Shown piece by piece: positions 36,646 to 45,150 of a stretch of 64,000 nt of DNA. Below the pieces are notes generated by a model. It searched no databases, was not told the origin of the DNA, and saw only the letters and a list, made by a program, of their open reading frames with translations. This stretch comes from DATMRS01 sp035566015 (GTDB lineage Bacteria; Pseudomonadota; Alphaproteobacteria; Sphingomonadales; Sphingomonadaceae), in contig DATMRS010000020.1 of NCBI GenBank assembly GCA_035566015.1, positions 372,001 through 436,000 on the forward strand, in the 5' to 3' direction. Numbering within the stretch: position 1 is the stretch's first letter; each line of letters begins with the position of its first letter. Position numbers and translations under genes: made by a program.

Positions 36646-36741
36646 CTCCCTCCCTCCGCCGGTGTCAGCCGGATCAGGTTCTACGGGTCGCAGCGGATCG
36701 GGCTGCCTCTCAGCCGCGTCGCGCGGCCCCCCGGGGATGGC
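36646..36741 (-). promoter_or_regulatory. TPP (thi-box) riboswitch of thiC
   Basis: On the minus strand the leader contains CTGAGAGG, then ACCCGTAGAACCTGATCCGG, and ends in ACACCGGCGGAGGGA, which are the conserved parts of the thiamine pyrophosphate aptamer. A GGGGGGCC start closes stem P1 with the terminal part. The short space to the start codon suggests control of translation initiation rather than a distant terminator; no T-tailed hairpin was seen. The remaining 36742-36930 stretch, upstream of the riboswitch, shows no further feature I can support. Confidence 0.92.
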
Positions 36742-36930
36742 GGGAGACTAGCCGCTTCCGCCCGAAAAGCCTAATCCTATTATCCGCCCGCCCGCCTGGC
36801 GCCGCTGCTAGCGGAATCGGCGGAATCGAGGGCCAAGAGAGGAGCGATAGCGTCCCGCCGTTCATCGTGGCGACACCTTCACGGGCGGAAGGGACGCCGG
36901 TTCGCTTTTCGCCCAGGCAGGAAGCCGCCC

Positions 36931-37248
36931 ATGACGCGCCCGCTGTTGCTCGCCCTTCTCCTCCTCCCGCTCGCCGCCTGCACCACGCTCTCGCCCGAGG
37001 CGAAGGTGCGCAGCCGGCTGATCGAGGCGGGGCTGTCGCCGCGCATGTCCGACTGCATGGCGCACCGGCTGGTGAAGCGGCTCTCGATCGGGCAGCTCAA
37101 GCAGCTCGGCGCGCTGGGCAAGCTCGCCCACAAGGATATGGGCGCGATGCGCGTCGACGAATTCCTCGATCGCCTGCGCGCGCTCGACGATCCGCGGATC
37201 GTGTCGGTGACGGGCAAGGCCGCGCTGGTCTGCGCGATCGATCGCTGA
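36931..37248 (+). CDS. small lipoprotein
   Basis: A 105-residue protein with an unmistakable lipoprotein signal: MTRPLLLALLLLPLAACTT, lipid-modified C17. The mature part is helical and charged (SRLIEAGLSPRMSDCMAHRL, then LSIGQLKQLGALGKLAHKDM) and has two further cysteines. I do not recognise the family. It lies upstream of sucC on the same strand with a gap of about 105 bases, so cotranscription is possible but not shown. Confidence 0.7.
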   Translation: MTRPLLLALLLLPLAACTTLSPEAKVRSRLIEAGLSPRMSDCMAHRLVKRLSIGQLKQLGALGKLAHKDMGAMRVDEFLDRLRALDDPRIVSVTGKAALVCAIDR

Positions 37249-37353
37249 AGCCGGCCTTCCCGCCGGCCCTGTTGCGCGCCTGCTCTGGTCATCGCGGCCC
37301 GTGTGTGCTTTAGCCGCGGCGTTTCGACTTGGAATCAGGGGCGGACGCGCGCG

Positions 37354-38553
37354 ATGAACATCCACGAATATCAGGCCAAGGAACTGCTCGCGAAATTCGG
37401 GGTGGCGATCCCCGCAGGCCATGCGGCGACCAGCGTGGCCGAAGCAATCGAGGCGGCGAAGAAGCTCCCCGGGCCGCTCTATGTGGTGAAGGCCCAGATT
37501 CATGCCGGCGGACGCGGCAAGGGCAAGTTCAAGGGCGCGGCGCCCGACGCCAAGGGTGGTGTCCGCCTCGCCAAGTCGATCGACGATGTCGCGCGCGACG
37601 CCGGCGAGATGCTGGGCCATACGCTCGTCACCGTGCAGACGGGCGAGGCGGGCAAGGAGGTGAACCGCCTCTACGTCACCGACGGCGTCGACATTGCGTC
37701 GGAATATTATCTCTCGATGCTGGTCGATCGCAAAAGCGGCCGCATCGCGATGATCGTCTCCACCGAAGGCGGCATGGACATCGAGGAGGTGGCCCACAAG
37801 ACGCCGGAGAAGATCCGCACGATCACGATCGATCCGGCCAGCGGCTTCCAGCCGCATCACGGCCGCGCCGTCGCCTTCGCGCTCGGCCTCAAGGGCGATC
37901 TGAACAAGAAAGCGGTGAAGCTGGCGGGCCAGCTCTATCAGGCCTTCCTCGCGCTCGACATGGCGATGCTGGAGGTCAATCCGCTGGTCGAGACGAAGGG
38001 CGGCGACCTGATCGTCCTCGACACCAAGATGAGCTTCGATTCGAACGCGCTCTACCGCCACCCCGATGTGATGGCGCTGCGCGACGAGAGCGAGGAGGAC
38101 CCCGCCGAGATCGAGGCGAGCAAATATGACCTCGCCTACATCAAGCTGGACGGCAATATCGGCTGCATGGTGAACGGCGCGGGCCTCGCCATGGCGACGA
38201 TGGACATCATCAAGCTGAACGGCGCCTTCCCGGCAAACTTCCTCGACGTGGGCGGCGGCGCCAGCAAGGAGAAGGTGACGGCCGCGTTCAAGCTGATCCT
38301 CCGCGATCCGGCGGTGAAGGGCATCCTCGTCAACATCTTCGGCGGCATCATGCGCTGCGACATCATCGCGGAGGGCATCATCGCGGCGGCGAAGGAGGTG
38401 AACCTCTCCGTGCCGCTCGTCGTCCGGCTCGAAGGAACCAACGTCGCCGAGGGCAAGCGCATCCTCGCCGGATCGGGCCTGCCGATCGTCGCCGCCGACG
38501 ATCTGGGCGACGCCGCACGCAAGATCGTCGCCGAGGTGAAGGCGGCCGCCTGA
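37354..38553 (+). CDS. sucC: succinate-CoA ligase (ADP-forming), beta subunit
   Basis: A 399-residue ATP-grasp subunit starting MNIHEYQAKELLAKFGV. The lysine/glycine loop VVKAQIHAGGRGKGKFKG and LDVGGGASKEKVTAAFKLIL, VNIFGGIMRCD are textbook SucC signatures. With SucD it makes succinate and ATP in the TCA cycle. The alpha-subunit gene sucD is not next to it; electron-transfer flavoprotein genes follow instead. I used the ATG at 37354 because a longer upstream frame has no matching N-terminus. Confidence 0.96.
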   Translation: MNIHEYQAKELLAKFGVAIPAGHAATSVAEAIEAAKKLPGPLYVVKAQIHAGGRGKGKFKGAAPDAKGGVRLAKSIDDVARDAGEMLGHTLVTVQTGEAGKEVNRLYVTDGVDIASEYYLSMLVDRKSGRIAMIVSTEGGMDIEEVAHKTPEKIRTITIDPASGFQPHHGRAVAFALGLKGDLNKKAVKLAGQLYQAFLALDMAMLEVNPLVETKGGDLIVLDTKMSFDSNALYRHPDVMALRDESEEDPAEIEASKYDLAYIKLDGNIGCMVNGAGLAMATMDIIKLNGAFPANFLDVGGGASKEKVTAAFKLILRDPAVKGILVNIFGGIMRCDIIAEGIIAAAKEVNLSVPLVVRLEGTNVAEGKRILAGSGLPIVAADDLGDAARKIVAEVKAAA

Positions 38554-38587
38554 CCGACGCCACGCCGGCCAAGGGAGATTGGAACCG

Positions 38588-39337
38588 ATGAAGATCCTCG
38601 TGCCCGTGAAGCGGGTGATCGATTATAATGTGAAGCCGCGGGTGAAGATGGACGGCAGCGGGGTGGACCTCGCCAACGTCAAGATGTCGATGAACCCGTT
38701 CGACGAGATCGCGGTGGAAGAGGCGATCCGCCTCAAGGAAAAGGGCGCTGCGACCGAGATCGTCGCCGTCTCGATCGGCGAGGCGAAGGCGCAGGACACG
38801 CTGCGCACCGCGCTCGCCATGGGGGCCGACCGCGCAATTCTGGTGGTGAGCGAGAGCGAGGTGGAGCCGCTGGGCGTCGCCAAGTTGCTGGCAAAGATCG
38901 TCGAGGAGGAAGCGCCCGGGCTGGTGATCCTCGGCAAGCAAGCGATCGATGACGATTCGAACCAGGTGGGCCAGATGCTCGCCGCGCTGACCGGCCGGCC
39001 GCAGGGCACCTTCGCCTCCAGGGTAGAGATCGAGGGCGAGGCGGTGAAGGTGACGCGCGAGGTGGACGGCGGGCTGGAGACGCTGAGCCTGAAGCTGCCC
39101 GCGATCGTGACGACCGACCTGCGCCTCAACGAGCCGCGCTACGCATCGCTGCCCAACATCATGAAGGCGAAATCGAAGCCGCTGGCACAGAAAACGCCCG
39201 CCGATTACGGCGTCGACGTGGCGCCGCGCCTCAAGACGATCAAGGTTGCCGAGCCGCCGAAGCGGGCGGCGGGCGTCAAGGTAGCGGACGTCGATGAACT
39301 GGTGGCGAAGATCAAGGCGTTGGGAGTGACGGCATGA
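38588..39337 (+). CDS. etfB: electron transfer flavoprotein beta subunit
   Basis: A 249-residue subunit starting MKILVPVKRVIDYNVKPRVK. KMSMNPFDEIAVEEAIRLKE, GKQAIDDDSNQVGQMLAALT and LRLNEPRYASLPNIMKAKSK are typical. It binds AMP and forms a heterodimer with EtfA that carries electrons from acyl-CoA dehydrogenases to the quinone pool. It follows sucC by 34 bases and overlaps etfA by four (ATGA). No acyl-CoA dehydrogenase is in the window. Confidence 0.95.
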   Translation: MKILVPVKRVIDYNVKPRVKMDGSGVDLANVKMSMNPFDEIAVEEAIRLKEKGAATEIVAVSIGEAKAQDTLRTALAMGADRAILVVSESEVEPLGVAKLLAKIVEEEAPGLVILGKQAIDDDSNQVGQMLAALTGRPQGTFASRVEIEGEAVKVTREVDGGLETLSLKLPAIVTTDLRLNEPRYASLPNIMKAKSKPLAQKTPADYGVDVAPRLKTIKVAEPPKRAAGVKVADVDELVAKIKALGVTA

Positions 39338-40263
39338 AGACGCTCGTCTGGGTCGAACATGAAGCGGGCGCGGTGAAGGACGCGACTTTGTCCGCCGTCA
39401 CCGCCGCGGCGAAGCTGGGCGAGGTGCATCTGCTCGTCGCCGGACGAGATGTCGGCGCGGTGGCCGAGGCGGCGGCGAAGATCGCGGGCGTGGGCAAGGT
39501 CCATGTCGCCGACGATGCCGCCTATACGCATGCGCTGGCGGAAAATGTCGCGCCGCTGGTGGCCGATCTTATGGCCAGCCACGACGCCTTTGTCGCACCG
39601 GCCACCTCGGCGGGCAAGAATATCGCGCCGCGCGTCGCCGCCCTGCTCGACGTGATGCAGGTGTCCGACATCCTGTCGGTGGAGAGCGCCGACACCTTCA
39701 CGCGGCCGATCTATGCCGGCAACGCGATCGCGACCGTGCAGTCGTCGGACGCGAAGAAGGTCCTCACCGTACGCGCGACCGCGTTCGGGAAGGCCGCGCG
39801 CGAGGGCGGATCGGGCGTGGTGGAGACGGTGGCGGGCGCGGGCGAGTCGGGTCTTTCGAGCTTCGTCGGCGCCGAGCTGTCGCAGTCCGAACGGCCCGAA
39901 CTGACGAGTGCGAAGGTGATCGTCTCGGGCGGCCGCGCGCTCCAGAATGGCGAGAATTTCCATAAGCTGATCGAACCACTGGCCGACAAGCTGGGCGCCG
40001 CGATCGGCGCCAGCCGCGCGGCGGTGGACGCGGGCTATGTTCCCAACGACTATCAGGTGGGCCAGACGGGCAAGATCGTCGCGCCCGAACTCTATATCGC
40101 GATCGGCATTTCGGGCGCGATCCAGCACCTTGCCGGGATGAAGGATAGCAAGACAATAATTGCCATCAATAAAGATGAAGATGCACCTATCTTCCAGGTG
40201 GCGGATATCGGACTTGTCGGCGATCTTTTTCAGATCGTGCCGGAGCTTACCGGCAAACTGTAG
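39334..40263 (+). CDS. etfA: electron transfer flavoprotein alpha subunit
   Basis: A 309-residue FAD-binding subunit. The C-terminal FAD signature is intact: VSGGRALQNGENFHKLIEPL, then GAAIGASRAAVDAGYVPNDY and IGISGAIQHLAGM. It completes the ETF heterodimer with the overlapping etfB. No clear T-tailed terminator was found in the gap that follows; a small GC hairpin lies near 40275 without a T run. Confidence 0.96.
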   Translation: MKTLVWVEHEAGAVKDATLSAVTAAAKLGEVHLLVAGRDVGAVAEAAAKIAGVGKVHVADDAAYTHALAENVAPLVADLMASHDAFVAPATSAGKNIAPRVAALLDVMQVSDILSVESADTFTRPIYAGNAIATVQSSDAKKVLTVRATAFGKAAREGGSGVVETVAGAGESGLSSFVGAELSQSERPELTSAKVIVSGGRALQNGENFHKLIEPLADKLGAAIGASRAAVDAGYVPNDYQVGQTGKIVAPELYIAIGISGAIQHLAGMKDSKTIIAINKDEDAPIFQVADIGLVGDLFQIVPELTGKL

Positions 40264-40491
40264 CAGGAAAGACACGCCCGCCACGAATGCGGCGGGGCGG
40301 AATAGCACTTCTCTATTTGCATGGTTTTGCCGCGCGGCGGGAGCATTCCGGCCGCCGGCTTGGCCTAATTGCCTTCACGTCCGTGAATTGAGGAGCGCCC
40401 GGCACGGCATCGGGCGACCCGGCACGGTCGGGAGGCGGCGTGAAGTTCCCCTGCGCCGTTTCCGCCCTTCATGGCTTGTTGGGAGGAATCG

Positions 40492-42819
40492 ATGTTCAAG
40501 ACTGTTGCCGGACAAACCCTGTGGCTGGCCGGAGCAAGCATGCTCGCGCTGGCGGCGCCCGCTTTCGCGCAGGACGATACGGCCGCCGCGCCCGCCGCGC
40601 AGCCCGCTGCCGCCGCACCCGCGGAGAATACGGGCCTCGGCGAAATCGTCGTCACCGCGCAGTTCCGCGCGCAGAACCTGCAGGATACGCCGCTGTCGAT
40701 CACCGCGGTGAATGCGGGCCTGCTCCAGGCGCGCAGCCAGACCAATATCAGCCAGGTCGCCAACCAGGCGCCAAACGTGACGCTGGTGCCCGGCGGCGCG
40801 GTGTTCGGCCCGTCGCTCGGCGCGTCGATCCGCGGCGTCGGCCAGTTCGACTTCAACCCCGCCTACGAGCCGGGCGTCGGTTTCTATATCGACGACGTCT
40901 ATTATGCGACGCTGACCGGCGGCATGTTCGACCTGCTCGACCTCGACCGCGTCGAGATCCTGCGCGGGCCGCAGGGTACGCTCACGGGGCGGAACTCCGA
41001 GGGCGGCGCGATCAAGCTCTTCACCAAGAAGCCCGACGCGAACGAGGGCGGCTGGATCGAGGCGACCTACGGCAACCGCAACCGGATCAGCATGCGCGGC
41101 AGCGCCGATTTCGCGCTGACCGATACGCTGTTCGGCCGCATTTCGGGCGTCTACAAGCAGCAGGACGGCTATGTCGACCAGATCGACTATGGCTGCGCCA
41201 ATCCCGGCAATCCGGAGGGTGTCCCCGCCTATCGCGCGGCGGGCAACTGCCGCGTCGCCAAGCTGGGCGAAACCTCGCACCAGGCGATCCGCGGCCAGTT
41301 GCGCTGGAACCCGTCCGAGAAGTTCGACATCACCATCTCGGGCGATTACAGCCATGAGGATCGCACCAACGCGGCCGAAGTGCCGACCTTCTCGGTCAAT
41401 CCCGACTATCTGTGCGGCAAATATTGCACCTATGCTGATTATCGCACGCCGACCTCGACCTTCAGCAATCGCAACACCTTTAAGGGCGGCGGCGTTTCGG
41501 CGAACGCGACCTGGCATTTCAATGACGCCCTGTCGCTGACGTCGATCACCGCCTACCGTCGCTATGTCGCGACCTTCGGCACCGATGACGACTTCTCGCC
41601 CGACCCCATCTTGGAAGCCGGCGGCGACAACCGCCTGCGTCATCATTTCTTCAGCGAGGAACTACGCCTGAACGGCAAGATCGGCGATATCGCCGAATTC
41701 ACGCTGGGCGGCTATTATTCGAAGCAGAAGACGACCTACTTCACCAAGCAGGACATCTATTACATCGTCCCCGGCGTGCCACTCCAGTTCATCGGCAACG
41801 ATCCGGTGAAGTCGGACAGCAAGGCGGTGTTCGGCACGGTGATCGTCCACCCGACCGAGGCGCTGACGCTGACTGGCGGCTTGCGCTACACCAAGGAATC
41901 GAAGGATTATACCTTCTCGCGGCGGAATTATGACGGCACGCCGCTGACCGGCCTCGGCGCAGCGTTCGGGCTTAATGCCCTCGATGGCCTGACGTCCAGA
42001 TATAGTGGCGATCGCGTCGATTATCGCGCCTCGGTCGATTATCGTCTGTCGCCGGCGGTGCTCGCCTACGCAACCTTCTCGACCGGTTTCAAGGGCGGCG
42101 GCGTCAGCGCGCGTCCGTTCAACGCCGACCAGGCCCTGAACGGCACGTTCAAGCCCGAGACGCTCACCAACTATGAAATCGGCCTAAAAACCGACCTATT
42201 CGATCGCCGGCTGCGGGTGAACGTGTCCGGCTTCATCAACGATTATAAGGACATCCAGCTTCCGATCTCGGATTGCTCCAATTTTGGCGGCGGCCCGTGC
42301 GGCGTCGTCACCAACGCGGGCGACGCGCGCTTCAAGGGCGTCGAGTTCGAGCTGAATGCCGAGCCGATCCCCGGCCTCAACATCGACGGGTCGGCAAGCT
42401 ACCTGACGAGCAAGTACAAGTCGCTGAGCCCGGCGGTAGGCACCAACGTGTTCCTCACCGATCCGGCGACCTCCGCACCGCGCTGGAAGTGGAGTTGGGG
42501 CATCCAGTATGAGGGCGATCTGGGCGGCGAGAACGGATCGATCACCCCGCGCTTCGACATGTCCTACAATGGCAAGATGTTCCAGGGCCGGGCGATCGGC
42601 GGGCAGCAATATTATCTGCCCGAATATGTGCTGGCCAACGCCCGCCTGACATGGCGCAATGCCGACAAGAACCTCTCCATCTCGGCGGAAGTGACCAACC
42701 TGCTCAACAAATATTATTACAACGCCATCTTCGACGCGGTCTACAGCTTCACCGGCACGGCCTACCAGCAGGTCGGCACGCCGCGCGAATATGCGATCAC
42801 GATCAACAAGAAGTTCTGA
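40492..42819 (+). CDS. TonB-dependent outer-membrane receptor
   Basis: A 775-residue receptor. A signal peptide ends near PAFAQDD, an alanine-rich stretch follows, then the TonB-box region GEIVVTAQ and the plug (NISQVANQAPNVTLVPG, LDRVEILRGPQGTLTGRNS). The 22-strand barrel ends in YAITINKKF with the final aromatic residue. Substrate is not evident; sphingomonads use such receptors for sugars and aromatics as well as iron. The start follows GGGAGGAA. A hairpin terminator lies behind it after a repeat element. Confidence 0.95.
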   Translation: MFKTVAGQTLWLAGASMLALAAPAFAQDDTAAAPAAQPAAAAPAENTGLGEIVVTAQFRAQNLQDTPLSITAVNAGLLQARSQTNISQVANQAPNVTLVPGGAVFGPSLGASIRGVGQFDFNPAYEPGVGFYIDDVYYATLTGGMFDLLDLDRVEILRGPQGTLTGRNSEGGAIKLFTKKPDANEGGWIEATYGNRNRISMRGSADFALTDTLFGRISGVYKQQDGYVDQIDYGCANPGNPEGVPAYRAAGNCRVAKLGETSHQAIRGQLRWNPSEKFDITISGDYSHEDRTNAAEVPTFSVNPDYLCGKYCTYADYRTPTSTFSNRNTFKGGGVSANATWHFNDALSLTSITAYRRYVATFGTDDDFSPDPILEAGGDNRLRHHFFSEELRLNGKIGDIAEFTLGGYYSKQKTTYFTKQDIYYIVPGVPLQFIGNDPVKSDSKAVFGTVIVHPTEALTLTGGLRYTKESKDYTFSRRNYDGTPLTGLGAAFGLNALDGLTSRYSGDRVDYRASVDYRLSPAVLAYATFSTGFKGGGVSARPFNADQALNGTFKPETLTNYEIGLKTDLFDRRLRVNVSGFINDYKDIQLPISDCSNFGGGPCGVVTNAGDARFKGVEFELNAEPIPGLNIDGSASYLTSKYKSLSPAVGTNVFLTDPATSAPRWKWSWGIQYEGDLGGENGSITPRFDMSYNGKMFQGRAIGGQQYYLPEYVLANARLTWRNADKNLSISAEVTNLLNKYYYNAIFDAVYSFTGTAYQQVGTPREYAITINKKF

Positions 42820-42851
42820 TTGGAAGGAAAGGCCCCTCAGCACGCCCGTCC

Positions 42852-42943
42852 GTCATTCCCGCACAGGCGGGAATCCATAGGCACTGCCGTCGCAGAACAG
42901 CCGAAAAGTGGCGTTTATGGATCCCCGCCTGTGCGGGGATGAG
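42852..42943. repeat. intergenic inverted-repeat element, copy 2
   Basis: GTCATTCCCGCACAGGCGGG and its near-inverse at 42917-42943 enclose a core resembling that of copy 1 (ACTGCCGTCGC and CGAAAAG portions match in order). It sits between the receptor gene and its terminator. Confidence 0.8.
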
Positions 42944-42997
42944 GGTGCGGGAGGGAGGTGCCGGCTTTTGCTGGCATGACGATTTCGGTGGATCGTT

Positions 42998-43023
42998 GGG
43001 GCGGCTTCGGCCGCCCCCTTTTT
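42998..43023 (+). terminator. terminator after the TonB-dependent receptor
   Basis: GGGGCGGC and GCCGCCCC form an eight-bp stem around TTCG, followed by CTTTTT. It lies two bases from the convergent pbpC stop and about 180 bases behind the receptor stop; the repeat lies between. Confidence 0.85.
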
Positions 43024-43024
43024 G

Positions 43025-45070
43025 TCAGCGTATCTGGAAGAGGACGCGATCGACCGGGCGCCCTTCGCCGTCGACGAGGGTGAGGGCGTGGCGGCCGGGG
43101 CCGGCGAGGAGCAGCGGGCCGGCCTCCGCCATCCCGATATCGCGCTTGTCCAGCAGCAACCGATGCCCCGTAGCCGCGCCCCGGACGGTGACGCGTATGC
43201 GCTGCCGGTCGATCGGGATGTCGGGATCAAGGGCGAAGATCGTGCCCGAGACGGGATCGGCGATGCGCGGGCGGCGCGCCTCGGCCGGGGCGGCGGCGAT
43301 CGCGGCCTGCCCTGTGCCGGCGAGGAACCATTCGCGGCGTGGCGGCTCGATATTCCCGGCGAACCGGACCGACCTTTGCTCCACCCCCGGCGGCGCGGGC
43401 GGGCGGCGGCCGGGATGGCCCGCATGCAGGCCCAGCATCACCTCACGCCACACCGGCGCGGCGCCGCTGGTGCCCGAAACGGCGCGCATCGAATCGCCTT
43501 CGAGATTGCCGACCCAGACGGCGACGGTGAACCGATCCGAAAAGCCGATGCACCAATTGTCGCGCATCGCCTTCGACGTGCCGGTCTTCACCGCCGCCCA
43601 GAAGGGCAGGCGCAACGCCGAATCCAGCCCGAAAGTGGCCGCGCGCGCGCCCGGATCGCTCAGCATGTCCGCGACCAGCCAGCTCGCCTGCCGCGTATAG
43701 ACCTGCCGCGCCTTGGCGTCCTTCGGATCGGCGGCGGTCAGGCGGAGCGGCGAGAAATGCCCGCCATTGGCCAATGTGCGATAGGCGTTCGCCTGTTCGA
43801 GCAATGTCACCTCGGCTGATCCCAGCGCGAGCGAGAAGCCGTAATAATCGCCGTCCTCGGTCAGCCCGCGATAGCCGGTGTCCCACAGCCGGTCGCGAAA
43901 TGGCTGCACCCCGACCAGCAGCAGGGTCCGCACCGCCGGCACATTCAGCGATCCCGCCAGCGCCGAGCGCGCCGACACCGGCCCCTTGAAGGCGTGATCG
44001 TAATTTTGCGGCACGTAGAGGCCCGACGCGGTGTCGAGCTGGACCGGCGAATCGTCGAGGATCGAGGCGGGGGTGAGATAACCCTTCTCCATCGCCTCGG
44101 CATAGAGGAAGGGTTTCAGCGTCGATCCCGCCTGCCGCCACGAATCGGCCCCGTCCACGGCGGGCGCGGTGGAGGACCCGCCGACGCCGCCGACATACGC
44201 CAGCACGTCGCCTGTTCTGTTGTCCAGCACCACCACCGCCCCGTCGCGCGCGCGGCCCGCGCCCAGCGCGCTGAGCTGGTGACGGAGCGCGCGGATGGCG
44301 ATGCGCTGCGCCTGCCGGTCGATCGTCGTCGTGACGCGCAGTCCCGGCTCGCGCAGCAGCCGGACGGCGAGATGCGGCGCAAGCCCCGGATCGAGCGCCA
44401 GCCGCCGCGCGGGGCCGAACGCCTCGACGGCGGCGCTTTCCAGATCGGGGCAGCGGCCGCCCCCGCGCAAGGTGCAGGCGCGCCGCGCCACTTCCGCCGC
44501 GCTCGCCTGCGGTGAGGGGAGGAGCGCAACGAGCAGCAGCGCATCGTCACGGGTCAGCGTCGCCGGCGCCTTGCCGAACAGGGTGAGTGCGGCCGCGCCG
44601 ACGCCCTGCGCCTCGCCGCGAAAACCGGCAAGGTTCAGATAAGCCTCCAATATCTGCGGCTTCGTCCAGCGCGATTCAAGCGCGAGCGCCGCACGCATCT
44701 GCCGCGCCTTGTCGCGCCAGCGCCGCGCGCCGGGCCGGGCGAGATCGGGGGCGAGGAAGGCGGCCAACTGCATCGTGATCGTCGATGCGCCGCGCGCCGG
44801 CCGCCCCGTCAGCCTGTCCCGCAGCGCGCCGAGCACGCCCAGCCAATCGACCCCTTCATGCCAGAAGAAGCGGCGGTCCTCCGCCGCGATCAGCGCGCGC
44901 GGCATGGGCGTCGCGATCCGGTCGAGCGGCGTCCAGGCAAGGCGGCGCGCGGAGAAATCGACGCGCTCGGAATCGAGCAGGTGGCCGTCGCGATCGTAGA
45001 GCCACGCCTCGCTCGGCCGGTAGGCGGCGCGCACCGTGGCGAAGGACGGCATGGCGGGCGGCAGCGTCAT
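43025..45070 (-). CDS. pbpC: penicillin-binding protein 1C (first ATG; true start probably upstream)
   Basis: A bifunctional cell-wall synthase. The glycosyltransferase domain (AAEDRRFFWHEGVDWLG, GASTITMQLA) is followed by the transpeptidase with GSTLKPF, SLNVP and KTGTS motifs, and by a C-terminal BiPBP_C-type domain. From the first ATG the protein has 681 residues but no membrane anchor. The frame continues 28 codons upstream and encodes VTRRALILTGAGLLLSLLV, a basic-plus-hydrophobic anchor, without any ATG, GTG or TTG. A CTG at 45154 overlaps the upstream stop as CTGA. It follows the alpha-2-macroglobulin gene, a known pairing. Confidence 0.92.
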   Translation of the reverse strand: MTLPPAMPSFATVRAAYRPSEAWLYDRDGHLLDSERVDFSARRLAWTPLDRIATPMPRALIAAEDRRFFWHEGVDWLGVLGALRDRLTGRPARGASTITMQLAAFLAPDLARPGARRWRDKARQMRAALALESRWTKPQILEAYLNLAGFRGEAQGVGAAALTLFGKAPATLTRDDALLLVALLPSPQASAAEVARRACTLRGGGRCPDLESAAVEAFGPARRLALDPGLAPHLAVRLLREPGLRVTTTIDRQAQRIAIRALRHQLSALGAGRARDGAVVVLDNRTGDVLAYVGGVGGSSTAPAVDGADSWRQAGSTLKPFLYAEAMEKGYLTPASILDDSPVQLDTASGLYVPQNYDHAFKGPVSARSALAGSLNVPAVRTLLLVGVQPFRDRLWDTGYRGLTEDGDYYGFSLALGSAEVTLLEQANAYRTLANGGHFSPLRLTAADPKDAKARQVYTRQASWLVADMLSDPGARAATFGLDSALRLPFWAAVKTGTSKAMRDNWCIGFSDRFTVAVWVGNLEGDSMRAVSGTSGAAPVWREVMLGLHAGHPGRRPPAPPGVEQRSVRFAGNIEPPRREWFLAGTGQAAIAAAPAEARRPRIADPVSGTIFALDPDIPIDRQRIRVTVRGAATGHRLLLDKRDIGMAEAGPLLLAGPGRHALTLVDGEGRPVDRVLFQIR

Positions 45071-45150
45071 GACCCAGAGCGCGACCAGGAGGCTCAGGAG
45101 TAGTCCAGCCCCCGTCAGGATCAGCGCGCGGCGCGTGACAGGAGTCCCTC

